DNA from: Rhodohalobacter barkolensis
Lineage (GTDB): Bacteria; Bacteroidota; Rhodothermia; Balneolales; Balneolaceae
Length of the DNA: 64,000 nucleotides
Assembly: GCF_002834295.1 (NCBI RefSeq)
Contig: NZ_PISP01000005.1
Location: 49,114-113,113, forward strand
Direction of reading: 5' to 3'
Part shown: positions 1 through 7,951 of the stretch, in pieces
Numbering within the stretch: the stretch's first letter is position 1
Layout of the letters: every line of letters begins with the position of its first letter
Translations under genes and position numbers: made by a program
Notes under the pieces: generated by a model
What the model was told of the DNA's origin: nothing
What the model saw: only the letters and a program-made list of their open reading frames with translations
Databases searched by the model: none

Positions 1-261
1 GGAAATATCGGAGGAAATGTAAGTCCAGCAGATGCCAGGGCAGCTGTATTTGCAATTGCCGGAGAAGATACGCTTTCATCAACATATGCTGATGAAGAGT
101 CCGGTGAATTTCTGTTGGTTGGACTTGAAGACGGATCTTATGACGTTTCTGTTGAACCGAGAGAAGACGGTTTTGGAAGCGAGTATCTCGAGAATGTTGA
201 AGTTACGGTAGGTGAGACTACAGACCTGGAAACTATTGAGTTAACAGTAGAAGGTAACTAA
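1..261 (+). CDS. C-terminal fragment of a secreted protein with a carboxypeptidase-regulatory-like domain
   Basis: The reading frame is open from base 1 to a TAA at 259-261, giving 86 residues whose N-terminus lies outside the window. The segment is acidic and Gly/Ser-rich and alternates strand-like stretches such as FLLVGLEDGSYDVSVEP and YLENVEVTVGET. That pattern is typical of a carboxypeptidase D regulatory-like or similar beta-sandwich domain at the end of Bacteroidota surface lipoproteins. No catalytic motif is visible and the full product cannot be named. A strong hairpin follows at 351-385. Confidence 0.6.
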   Translation, partial: GNIGGNVSPADARAAVFAIAGEDTLSSTYADEESGEFLLVGLEDGSYDVSVEPREDGFGSEYLENVEVTVGETTDLETIELTVEGN

Positions 262-350
262 AGAGTAGACGGTTAAAGTAAGAGACCCGATTTGTAAGAA
301 TCAAAGCACTTGCAGTGTGCGAATTGGTTCGAGACAGATCAGAGAACACA

Positions 351-385
351 AAAAAAAGCTCCGGTTGGTCCCGGAGCTTTTTTTA
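351..385. terminator. Bidirectional intrinsic terminator
   Basis: The arms AGCTCCGG and CCGGAGCT enclose a short loop, with an A-run on the left and a T-run on the right. It can therefore stop transcription from both sides: the partial gene ending at 261 and the minus-strand miaB ending at 407. Confidence 0.8.
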
Positions 386-406
386 TATCAATATTTAAGT
401 TGGTCG

Positions 407-1768
407 TCAGGCTGTAACTACAGTTTGATTATAAAACTCAGCAATTGAACTTTTACGTATTGGCTTTGCAATCAGGGTAGCGGAAGTGTAGTCGGTAACT
501 TCAACCTCTACGTAATCACCTTTTTTGAAATTCTTTTTGTCGAACACAACCATTTTATTGGTGTCGGTTCGGCCTGAAAGCTGCTCATCTGATTTCTTAC
601 TGGTTCCTTCAACCAATACCAGATGGCGTCGGGCCACTTCATCTTTATTATTTTTCTCCTGAATGGCCATTTGCTGTTTAATAATCTCTGTCAATCTTCT
701 CTTCTTTATTTTTTCAGGCACATTGTCTTCATACTTACGTGCGGCAAGAGTTCTTTCACGTTCAGAATATGCAAACATGTATGCAAGGTCGTACTCTACA
801 ATTTTCATGAGTGACATGGTTGCTTCGTGCTCCTCTTCGGTCTCATCACAAAAACCTGCAATGATATCCGTTGATAGCGATACCCCGGGAATGATTTCCC
901 GCATTCTGTCAATCAGTTTTAAGTACTGGTCGCGGGTGTAGGGCCGGCGCATTCTCTCCAGCATGGTGTCACTGCCTGCCTGTGCCGGTATGTGAATGTA
1001 GTTACAAAGATTCGGGCGTTCAGCAATTAAATGAAGCAGTGGCTCCGGAAAATCTTTTGGATGTGGAGATGAAAATCTGAACCGTATTTCCGGATTTGCC
1101 TTGCTGACTTCATCCATCAATTTTGTGAAATCAATGTCTTCATATTGATAGGAATTTACATTCTGCCCAAGAACGGTGACCTCTTTATATCCCTGATCAT
1201 TTAGCTGGCTGATTTCATCCATTATACTGCTCAACGGACGACTTCGTTCGCGACCTCTTGTGAAGGGAACAACACAGAAAGCACACATATTATCACATCC
1301 GCGCATAATTGAAACGAAAGCAGTGACGCCGTTGCCACTGGTTCGAACCGGAGTAATATCAGCATAGGTTTCTTCAAGTGACAGGAGCACATTAACGGCT
1401 TTGCGTCCGTCGTTAACTTCTTTAAGCAAATTTGGAATATCCCTGTATGCATCCGGTCCGACAACAATATCGACCAGCTGTTCTTTTTCGATGATATTCT
1501 CTTTGATGCGCTCGGCCATGCAGCCCAGAACACCAACTGTTAAGTCTTTCTTCTCTTTTTTAAGCGACCGAAACTCCTTGAGCCGATTCCATACCCGTGT
1601 TTCTGCATTTTCACGGATAGAGCAAGTATTCACAAAAATAACATCTGCTTCTTCTGCAGAATGAACGGGACTCATTCCTTCATCCATTAGAATAGAGTTG
1701 ACTACTTCAGAGTCGGCCATATTCATCTGGCATCCGTAAGTCTCTATGTAAAATCGTTTATCACTCAT
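407..1768 (-). CDS. miaB: tRNA-2-methylthio-N6-dimethylallyladenosine synthase MiaB
   Basis: Radical-SAM methylthiotransferase that converts i6A37 to ms2i6A37 in tRNAs reading UNN codons. The 453 residues match the family length. The N-terminal UPF0004 domain carries Cys13, Cys49 and Cys83, ligands of the auxiliary 4Fe-4S cluster. The radical-SAM triad is Cys158/Cys162/Cys165 in RGCDNMCAFC, followed by the family hallmark FTRGRERSRP. The C-terminal 65 or so residues look like a TRAM RNA-binding domain. Start is ATG at 1768, giving MSDKRFYIETYGCQMN. It is transcribed alone and ends at the shared terminator. RimO is the closest alternative, but the GCQMN N-terminus and RGRERSRP motif favour MiaB. 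Confidence 0.96.
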   Translation of the reverse strand: MSDKRFYIETYGCQMNMADSEVVNSILMDEGMSPVHSAEEADVIFVNTCSIRENAETRVWNRLKEFRSLKKEKKDLTVGVLGCMAERIKENIIEKEQLVDIVVGPDAYRDIPNLLKEVNDGRKAVNVLLSLEETYADITPVRTSGNGVTAFVSIMRGCDNMCAFCVVPFTRGRERSRPLSSIMDEISQLNDQGYKEVTVLGQNVNSYQYEDIDFTKLMDEVSKANPEIRFRFSSPHPKDFPEPLLHLIAERPNLCNYIHIPAQAGSDTMLERMRRPYTRDQYLKLIDRMREIIPGVSLSTDIIAGFCDETEEEHEATMSLMKIVEYDLAYMFAYSERERTLAARKYEDNVPEKIKKRRLTEIIKQQMAIQEKNNKDEVARRHLVLVEGTSKKSDEQLSGRTDTNKMVVFDKKNFKKGDYVEVEVTDYTSATLIAKPIRKSSIAEFYNQTVVTA

Positions 1769-1924
1769 AACAGCGGAATTGAAAAAGAAAAGTTAATGAA
1801 AAAAATAACGGACAAGCGTGACCGTAATAGAGCTTCAAAAGATACAAATTTAAAAAATGGATGTCATAACAGAATCAGGATCTTAATTCTGATTTCGTAG
1901 CCTTAAAGGAAGGTGTACGATTTG

Positions 1925-3274
1925 TTACTCAATTTCACCATCGGGAGTGGTGATGAGTTTGAATATATCTCTGCCGGATTTTTGAGGGCCTGTAAAAGTT
2001 CCGTCATTGGAGAGGGTCCAACCGGTGAATGCGATATTGCCGTTAGATAATCCGATAACGGATTCCGCCATTTCATCCAGTTCACCGCCATAGGTGTTCA
2101 AATAGTTCAGAGATCCATTTAATCCAAGGCTAACCATAAAAATATCCGTATCACCTATGTTCAGCTCATCAAAGTCTCCATCATTTGATTGTGTTTGACC
2201 CACCGCAACAATATCTCCGTTTTCAATTTCAGTAATTCCATTTAATCCATCTGAGTTGCTTCCCCCATACGTGTTGAGCCACTGTACGGATCCAAAATCT
2301 GTTGTTTTGAGAACAAAAGCATCATTTCCGCCGCTGTTCGTGTTTTGGAAGATTCCATCATTTGAAGAGGATCGGCCGGCTATGGCAAATCCATTATCTG
2401 ACGTGGTTACAATTGAGTTTGCTAATTCGGCTCCGGATCCACTGTAGGTGTAAAGAGAATTGAAAATACCATTTGGCTCAAGCTTCATAAGAAAAGCCCC
2501 GCTTTCTCCGGGTTGACGCCCACTGAAATCGTTGTCGGAAGATGAGTATGAGCCAACAACGGCAATCTGTCCATTCGGGCCGATGGTCAGATCCATTGCT
2601 TCATCATTTTCTGCTCCACCAAAGGTTTCGAGCCAATTAATTTGACCGCTAACATCTGTGAGCATGACAAAAATATCTTTAGAAAAGTTGGAACGACCTG
2701 AGAAGTTACCGTTAACCGATCGGGTTGAACCGGTAATCAGGTATCCACCATTTGGACCTTCAATCAGCGCATATCCATAATCTTCGTCTGCACCGCCATA
2801 AGTACGAGTCCAGATCAGGTTGCCGTTAGGAGATATCTTAATTAGAAAAATGTCGTTTTCGCCACGGTTCGAATTTTGAAACTGATCGTCATCCGAACGG
2901 TTATAGCCGGTAATGACAAAATTACCCTGCGAATCCTGAATGACATCCATTGCCCAGTCGCTGTTGGACCCACCATATGTGTTTACCCACTGTTGTGTGC
3001 CGTCAGAAGTGTGTTTAAGTGCAAAAACATCGCGATTACCGCGAGCCTGACCGGAGAAAATGCCATCGTCCGAAGTTGTGGTTCCAACAATCAAAAAACC
3101 ACCATCTTCTGTTTGTATGATGGTTTTTCCCAAATCGTCGTTGGAGCCGCCATATGAAAACTCGGGCTCGGGATCATCGGAATCTTGAGGAGGTTGCGTG
3201 ATCGACTCCGCGTCGCACGAAAACATAAAAACTACAAGTAGGAGAACAATTCCCGGGAAGTTGAATTTTCGCAT
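1925..3274 (-). CDS. Lipoprotein of seven YGG repeats, predicted beta-propeller
   Basis: Predicted surface lipoprotein of 449 residues. I take the ATG at 3274 (MRKFNFPG...) because a lipoprotein signal with the lipobox FMFSC (Cys20) starts there. The same frame stays open upstream, but that would overlap the FKBP gene. After a Pro/Asp-rich linker come seven repeats of about 55 residues, each with a core like YGGSNSD, then DGGFLIxGxTxSDDGxF, then DxFxLK. The seven starts are YGGSNDD, YGGSNSD, YGGADED, FGGAEND, YSGSGAE, YGGSNSD and YGGELDE. Seven blades of this length suggest a propeller, probably for binding, and no enzymatic residues stand out. The function is unknown. Confidence 0.75.
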   Translation of the reverse strand: MRKFNFPGIVLLLVVFMFSCDAESITQPPQDSDDPEPEFSYGGSNDDLGKTIIQTEDGGFLIVGTTTSDDGIFSGQARGNRDVFALKHTSDGTQQWVNTYGGSNSDWAMDVIQDSQGNFVITGYNRSDDDQFQNSNRGENDIFLIKISPNGNLIWTRTYGGADEDYGYALIEGPNGGYLITGSTRSVNGNFSGRSNFSKDIFVMLTDVSGQINWLETFGGAENDEAMDLTIGPNGQIAVVGSYSSSDNDFSGRQPGESGAFLMKLEPNGIFNSLYTYSGSGAELANSIVTTSDNGFAIAGRSSSNDGIFQNTNSGGNDAFVLKTTDFGSVQWLNTYGGSNSDGLNGITEIENGDIVAVGQTQSNDGDFDELNIGDTDIFMVSLGLNGSLNYLNTYGGELDEMAESVIGLSNGNIAFTGWTLSNDGTFTGPQKSGRDIFKLITTPDGEIE

Positions 3275-3347
3275 GACGGAATAAATGGTTTTAATCTTTT
3301 TGAACCTTATAGGCTGAAAAGAATGATGTTTGTAGTTTTGAGCTAAA

Positions 3348-4205
3348 CTACGTTTCAGTTTGAATAAGTTCCACTTCAAAGATAAGAACTGCTCCTTCAG
3401 GGATTCCATTAGGAGTGTCTGTACCATATCCAATATCCGCCGGTATAAAAAGTTCGTAGACCGCGCCTTCACTCATGAGCTGAATACCTTCAGAAAAGCC
3501 CGGTATTACTGGATTGGAAGTAACCTCGGGGTCTTGAGATAAATTAAACTGAGCGGTTCCATTCTGTGATTCTTCAAAAACATAGCCATTTGTAAATGAT
3601 CCGGTATAGTTTACTCTCACCTGGCTGTTTTCTCCGGGAGTGGAACCTGTACCTTCTTCAATCACTCGATATTGTAATCCACTCTCCGTTACCTGCACAT
3701 CTTCCCGTTCGGCGTTATCGGTCAGGAATTGGCTAGGTTGCTGTAAAAAAGAGTCAAGAGTGATGTCAAAAATGAGAACAGAGCCCGGCCGGATAGGTGT
3801 TCCTGGCGGTGGGTTGTCGCCATAACCTAACTCAGACGGTATCACTAATTCATATTCAGATCCCACTTCCATCAGTTGAACTCCTTCATTGATCCCGGAT
3901 ATGATATCATCCGAAAGGGCAAAATAGTCGAGCTGGGTTGTACGAACAAAAACATCACCGTTTATGAGGCGGCCTTCATATTCAACGAAAACAACAGCGC
4001 CGTTATACGGATTTTCGCCTTCGCTCTCTTGCAGAACCCGGTACTGAAGTCCGCTGGGAGTAACGGTTACGCCCTCTTTTTGAGCATTTTCTTCAAGAAA
4101 ATCAGTTTCATCAACCGGTTCATTGGGGTCATTCGGAGAATTTAAACAGCCTGTAAAAAGTAGAAATGCAAGCAGTGCGGGAATAATTTGTATTGAATAT
4201 TTCAT
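3348..4205 (-). CDS. FKBP-type peptidyl-prolyl isomerase lipoprotein with two FKBP domains
   Basis: Predicted lipoprotein prolyl isomerase/chaperone of 285 residues. The ATG at 4205 is chosen because it gives MKYSIQIIPALLAFLLFTGC, a clean lipoprotein signal with Cys20; an upstream TTG only adds an unsuitable leader. Two FKBP units follow, at about residues 30-150 and 155-283. Each begins with a TPSGLQYRVL or TESGLQYRVI strand and includes an ELGYGDNPPPG-like or DIGYGTDTPNG-like flap and a terminal VLIFDITL or VLIFEVEL strand. Tandem FKBP lipoproteins are common in Bacteroidota. The gene lies 73 bp upstream of the propeller lipoprotein on the same strand and may be cotranscribed with it. Confidence 0.9.
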   Translation of the reverse strand: MKYSIQIIPALLAFLLFTGCLNSPNDPNEPVDETDFLEENAQKEGVTVTPSGLQYRVLQESEGENPYNGAVVFVEYEGRLINGDVFVRTTQLDYFALSDDIISGINEGVQLMEVGSEYELVIPSELGYGDNPPPGTPIRPGSVLIFDITLDSFLQQPSQFLTDNAEREDVQVTESGLQYRVIEEGTGSTPGENSQVRVNYTGSFTNGYVFEESQNGTAQFNLSQDPEVTSNPVIPGFSEGIQLMSEGAVYELFIPADIGYGTDTPNGIPEGAVLIFEVELIQTET

Positions 4206-4237
4206 AAAAAAGTTTGGTAGATAATTAGTGTAATGTG

Positions 4238-4717
4238 TCAAAGTTCTGCTGATGATGGTAATTTTCTAATAGATGTTTCCAGTTCAATAACTTCTGATGA
4301 AATGGAGTGTTCGATGTCGTTACCAAGTTGAGGCCCATAGAAATTTTCGTCAGTATATTGACTCCAGAAAGTTCTTTGATGGTCAATTAACGGGATTGAC
4401 TGGTCAATCAAGTCCGGATCGTAAAACAGAATTTTTCGATGAAGCTCTTCAAAAGCATCATTGATCTGACTTGCAAGTGTAACGATGAAAGGAGAACGAT
4501 GTTTCGTCTCATCTTCCAGCAAATTTTGAAGACCAAATAGGTCAAGTCTGATTTTATGACAAAGTTCGAGCAGGTCAGTTTTGAAAATAATTTCGGACTG
4601 ACCGGCTCTTTTTTTGTAGTAGTTGTAATTTCTGATGAATTTCCGGCTTGTTGTAAGGGTTGCAGCAGCTGCTGCGGCCGTGAATTCAATCAGATCGTCG
4701 GGGTTTATTTTGGCCAT
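4238..4717 (-). CDS. Conserved-looking hypothetical protein overlapping pyrE
   Basis: A 159-residue soluble protein without signal peptide, starting at ATG 4717 inside the last 13 bases of pyrE, which implies translational coupling. The N-terminus has an Ala-rich helix (FTAAAAAATLTTSRKF). The remainder looks helical, with many acidic and aromatic residues and no recognisable catalytic motif. The overlap with pyrE points to a cotranscribed cytoplasmic protein, but nothing shows a role in pyrimidine synthesis. Confidence 0.7.
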   Translation of the reverse strand: MAKINPDDLIEFTAAAAAATLTTSRKFIRNYNYYKKRAGQSEIIFKTDLLELCHKIRLDLFGLQNLLEDETKHRSPFIVTLASQINDAFEELHRKILFYDPDLIDQSIPLIDHQRTFWSQYTDENFYGPQLGNDIEHSISSEVIELETSIRKLPSSAEL

Positions 4718-5373
4718 TCCGCCGGATTTTCTCTCCAGGCATTCAACATTTTCAGATCACTCTCTTTGATATAACTCTCTTCAAGGGCCACTTCGATAAG
4801 TGTTGCGTAGTCTGTAAGGCAATATACCGGAATGTCTAATTTTGCAAATTGATCGATGGCAGCCTGAAAGCCATAGGTAAATATGCTTAACACTCCACGA
4901 ACGTCGGCACCAATAAACTGTAGGGCTTCAATAACGGAAACCGCGGAACCGCCGGTTGAGATCAAATCTTCGATGACAATGGTAGACTGACCTTTGTCGA
5001 CACCACCTTCAATCTGATTGCCTAAACCGTAGGCTTTTGCTTTTGCACGAACATAAGCCAGTGGTTTATCCAGATTTTCTGCAACCCATGCGGCATGAGG
5101 AATTCCGGCCGTTGCCGTGCCGGTAATAACTTCTACATCACTAAAATCCTGATTTATGATATCGACTAAAGCTTTTGAAATCTTTTTTCTGATTTTTGGA
5201 TAGCGTAATGTTAGCCGGTTATCGCAATATATCGGTGAATTCCAACCGGATGACCACGTGAAAGGGTCATTAGGCCGCAGGATTACAGCGTCAATTTCAA
5301 GTAGATGCTTGGCCAGTTCCCTGGCAAAGTTTTTATCTACGATTTTATTTATTGTATGTGTTTCTTCTACCAT
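4705..5373 (-). CDS. pyrE: Orotate phosphoribosyltransferase
   Basis: Joins orotate to PRPP to make orotidine 5'-phosphate, the fifth step of de novo pyrimidine synthesis. The 222 residues include the PRPP-binding loop VIEDLISTGGSA (134-145), the catalytic-loop segment YVRAKAKAYGLGNQIEG (107-123) and the orotate-side motif GWNSPIYCDNR (43-53). Start is ATG at 5373. The gene overlaps the following hypothetical gene by 13 bp. Other pyrimidine genes are not in the window. Confidence 0.95.
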   Translation of the reverse strand: MVEETHTINKIVDKNFARELAKHLLEIDAVILRPNDPFTWSSGWNSPIYCDNRLTLRYPKIRKKISKALVDIINQDFSDVEVITGTATAGIPHAAWVAENLDKPLAYVRAKAKAYGLGNQIEGGVDKGQSTIVIEDLISTGGSAVSVIEALQFIGADVRGVLSIFTYGFQAAIDQFAKLDIPVYCLTDYATLIEVALEESYIKESDLKMLNAWRENPAEWPK

Positions 5374-5486
5374 GTTGTTAATGATTCTAAACTCTTGTTT
5401 CGTCTTTACAGTTTAGACTGATATTTCAATGTTCAAGTTATGAAACTCGTGTTAACTGTCTGTTATTATATTTTTTCAGGGAAATC

Positions 5487-5966
5487 TTAAATCAGAAGTG
5501 ATCCCAATAATGATTTTAGCAGCTCTAAACATATAAGTGCATATACACCTGCTGCTAAATCATCGGCTAATATACCAATTTTTCCGGGCAATTTCTCTAA
5601 TCGAACGATTCCCAACGGTTTGAAAATATCAAAGAGCCGAAAGATGATAAAACCGGCGAACAGTAGAATTAAATTGGCTGTGGTATCATAATGGAAAGCT
5701 GTAAAGATAAATACCATGGTTTGGCCGGCCGTCTCATCGATCACAAATTGCCCCGGATCGTCACCATACTTACCTACACAGACATCCGTACTCCACAGTG
5801 AAATAAGTGATGCAATTACTGCAAATCCGGCAATACCAAAAACAGGATGAATTAAATATGCAGCATAAATAAACGGCAGAGTGAAGAGGCTGCCCCATGT
5901 ACCGGGAGCTTTTGGAAGTAGACCGGAACCAAAAAATGTACCAAGCGTAAGTTTGAGTAATCTCAT
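5487..5966 (-). CDS. pgpA: Phosphatidylglycerophosphatase A
   Basis: Membrane phosphatase that removes the terminal phosphate of phosphatidylglycerophosphate to give phosphatidylglycerol. The 159-residue protein has the family signatures LPKAPGTWGSL near residue 18 and GDDPGQFVIDETAGQ near residue 68, plus several hydrophobic helices. It overlaps the upstream pgsA by four bases (ATGA), so the two consecutive phosphatidylglycerol enzymes are translationally coupled. Confidence 0.93.
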   Translation of the reverse strand: MRLLKLTLGTFFGSGLLPKAPGTWGSLFTLPFIYAAYLIHPVFGIAGFAVIASLISLWSTDVCVGKYGDDPGQFVIDETAGQTMVFIFTAFHYDTTANLILLFAGFIIFRLFDIFKPLGIVRLEKLPGKIGILADDLAAGVYALICLELLKSLLGSLLI

Positions 5967-6553
5967 GATACGGGAGAACTCTTAAACAGAGATCGGTTTA
6001 CAAACAGATACTCAATCCCTGAATAGACGGTAATTAGAACAACAACAACCATTCCCCAGAAAAAGAGATCCAGGCTGTAGATATTCAGCACAAACCTGCC
6101 TACGGCTCCATCAAACAGTAGCAGAAAACCAAATAGCAGAGCCACATAGAGGTAGCCCATCTGGATAGCGGTTTTAATCTTAGCGGTTTTTCTGGTTTGA
6201 AGGGTAATGTTTTTCCGTTTAGTATAAATTCTCAGACCGGTAATGGAGAGATCCCGAAAAACAATGACTGCAACTGCCCACCAGGGAAACTGGGTAGGAT
6301 CGAGGAAGGGAAGGCATACAAATCCGGCAAACGTTAAAAATTTATCCGCCAATGGATCCATGAAAATTCCATACTCACTCTCAACATCATAACGCCGGGC
6401 ATAGTACCCGTCAAGCGCATCAGTAATTGCCGCTACAGCAAAAACGACTAAACTGATACCGCGAAGCAGGAGGTCTTCCTGAATAAAAAGAAGCAAAAAA
6501 ATGGGCGCCATGCCCATTCTCAAGGTGCTGAGTATGTTTGGTAATTTTTCCAC
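5963..6553 (-). CDS. pgsA: CDP-diacylglycerol-glycerol-3-phosphate 3-phosphatidyltransferase
   Basis: Integral membrane enzyme making phosphatidylglycerophosphate from CDP-diacylglycerol and glycerol-3-phosphate. The CDP-alcohol phosphotransferase motif DG(x2)AR(x8)G(x3)D(x3)D is complete in DGYYARRYDVESEYGIFMDP and the following LAD. Start is GTG at 6553, giving MEKLPNILSTLRM, which matches the usual N-terminus; no ATG lies nearby. Length is 196 residues. It is coupled to pgpA by an ATGA overlap, and divergent from cinA. Confidence 0.94.
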   Translation of the reverse strand: MEKLPNILSTLRMGMAPIFLLLFIQEDLLLRGISLVVFAVAAITDALDGYYARRYDVESEYGIFMDPLADKFLTFAGFVCLPFLDPTQFPWWAVAVIVFRDLSITGLRIYTKRKNITLQTRKTAKIKTAIQMGYLYVALLFGFLLLFDGAVGRFVLNIYSLDLFFWGMVVVVLITVYSGIEYLFVNRSLFKSSPVS

Positions 6554-6664
6554 ACCAAAAGGTAAAGTTCTCTGTTAACAAATGATATATTAATTCCCTG
6601 AAAAGGTGTGCGAACAGAATACAAAATTTCATTGATCACCTGCAAAATCCTATTTTCCAACTCT

Positions 6665-7951
6665 ATGAAAAAAGCGCATATAATTTCTATTGGAAATGAA
6701 CTTCTGATTGGAGACACGGTCAACACGAATGCATCGTGGTTAGGCGGACTGTTGACAGAGCAGGGTTTTTATGTTGAACAGGTGTCCACAATCCCTGACA
6801 GTTACGATCTTATTTTTGGTAATGTAAAAAGCTCATTGGTTGAAGCAAAAGTAACGATTGTGACCGGAGGCCTCGGCCCTACACACGACGATATCACCAA
6901 AAAAGTAATGGTTGATCTTTTCGATACGGAACTGATCGAAAACAACGAAGTTCTCGATTTCATAAAGTCGATCTTTAAAAGGCGTGGTTTTGAATTCAGC
7001 CGGTCAAATGCAGCGCAGGCATGGGTCCCAAAGAATTGTGATGTACTATTCAACAATAAAGGCACAGCTCCGGGAATGTGGTTTGAGGAGCAGGGAAATA
7101 TTTTAGTCGTTTTACCGGGAGTTCCAACAGAAATGAAGTTTTTGATGGAAGAAAGAGTGATCCCTAAACTCCATGAAAAGTTTCCCGATCGAGAAGCATG
7201 GGCTACACAATACTTTAAAACCTCCGGAGTGCCGGAAAGCACACTCAGCGATCATATTGGTGATCTTAACGAATTTGAAAACAATGGCGTTGGAGTTGCT
7301 TATTTACCGGGTGTATCCGGGGTTACAATTCGAATCAGTGCAAATGGATTGGATGTTAAACAGGCAGAGGGTAAACTCGAGACCCTTAAGAACTATCTTT
7401 ATGATAAAGTAGGAGCCGTAATTTTTGGTGAGGGAAAAAACCTTACACTGGAGGCGGTGACCGGTAAATTGTTAAGCGATAATAAACTGACAATTGCCAC
7501 TGCAGAAAGTTGTACCGGTGGACTTTTATCCAGTAAAATAACAGATATTCCGGGAAGCAGTGTCTACATGAAAGGCGGAATTGTAGCCTATGCAAACGAG
7601 ATTAAAGAGGGGTTTTTGAAGGTATCAAAAAAAGATTTAGAGAAATCCGGTGCGGTTAGTAAAATTGTAGCTTTGCAAATGGCCAAAGGTGTGGCCGAAG
7701 CTATGAATGCCGATATTGGCGTTTCGGCAACCGGAATTGCAGGACCCGACGGAGGGACTCCGGACAAACCGGTAGGCACGGTATGGATGGGTTTCTGGAT
7801 TAAAGGGGATCACTTTGCACTAAAAACGGTTCTCAGTAATGACCGGTTACTCAACAAGGAGCGGACGGTTATGATTATACTTGAAACGATTCGAAGAAGA
7901 CTACTGAAGCTGGAAGAGCTGCCATATCAACTGAAACCTCAGACGGTTTGA
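6665..7951 (+). CDS. cinA: CinA-family nicotinamide-nucleotide amidase
   Basis: Probable pyridine-nucleotide salvage enzyme (NMN deamidase, with an N-terminal COG1058 ADP-ribose-pyrophosphatase-like domain). The ATG at 6665 gives MKKAHIISIGNELLIGDTVNT, the standard N-terminus; a GTG at 6608 would only add an unrelated leader. The MoCF-like N-domain has TGGLGPTHDD and LPGVPTEM. The C-terminal CinA domain has TIATAESCTGGLLSSKITD and GIAGPDGGTPDKPVGTVW. Full length is 428 residues. The stop codon overlaps the start of the next gene. Confidence 0.94.
   Translation: MKKAHIISIGNELLIGDTVNTNASWLGGLLTEQGFYVEQVSTIPDSYDLIFGNVKSSLVEAKVTIVTGGLGPTHDDITKKVMVDLFDTELIENNEVLDFIKSIFKRRGFEFSRSNAAQAWVPKNCDVLFNNKGTAPGMWFEEQGNILVVLPGVPTEMKFLMEERVIPKLHEKFPDREAWATQYFKTSGVPESTLSDHIGDLNEFENNGVGVAYLPGVSGVTIRISANGLDVKQAEGKLETLKNYLYDKVGAVIFGEGKNLTLEAVTGKLLSDNKLTIATAESCTGGLLSSKITDIPGSSVYMKGGIVAYANEIKEGFLKVSKKDLEKSGAVSKIVALQMAKGVAEAMNADIGVSATGIAGPDGGTPDKPVGTVWMGFWIKGDHFALKTVLSNDRLLNKERTVMIILETIRRRLLKLEELPYQLKPQTV

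Noticed and set aside
3275..3472. Longer N-terminus for the YGG lipoprotein
   Set aside because: It would overlap the FKBP gene and hide the lipoprotein signal peptide; ATG 3274 is better.
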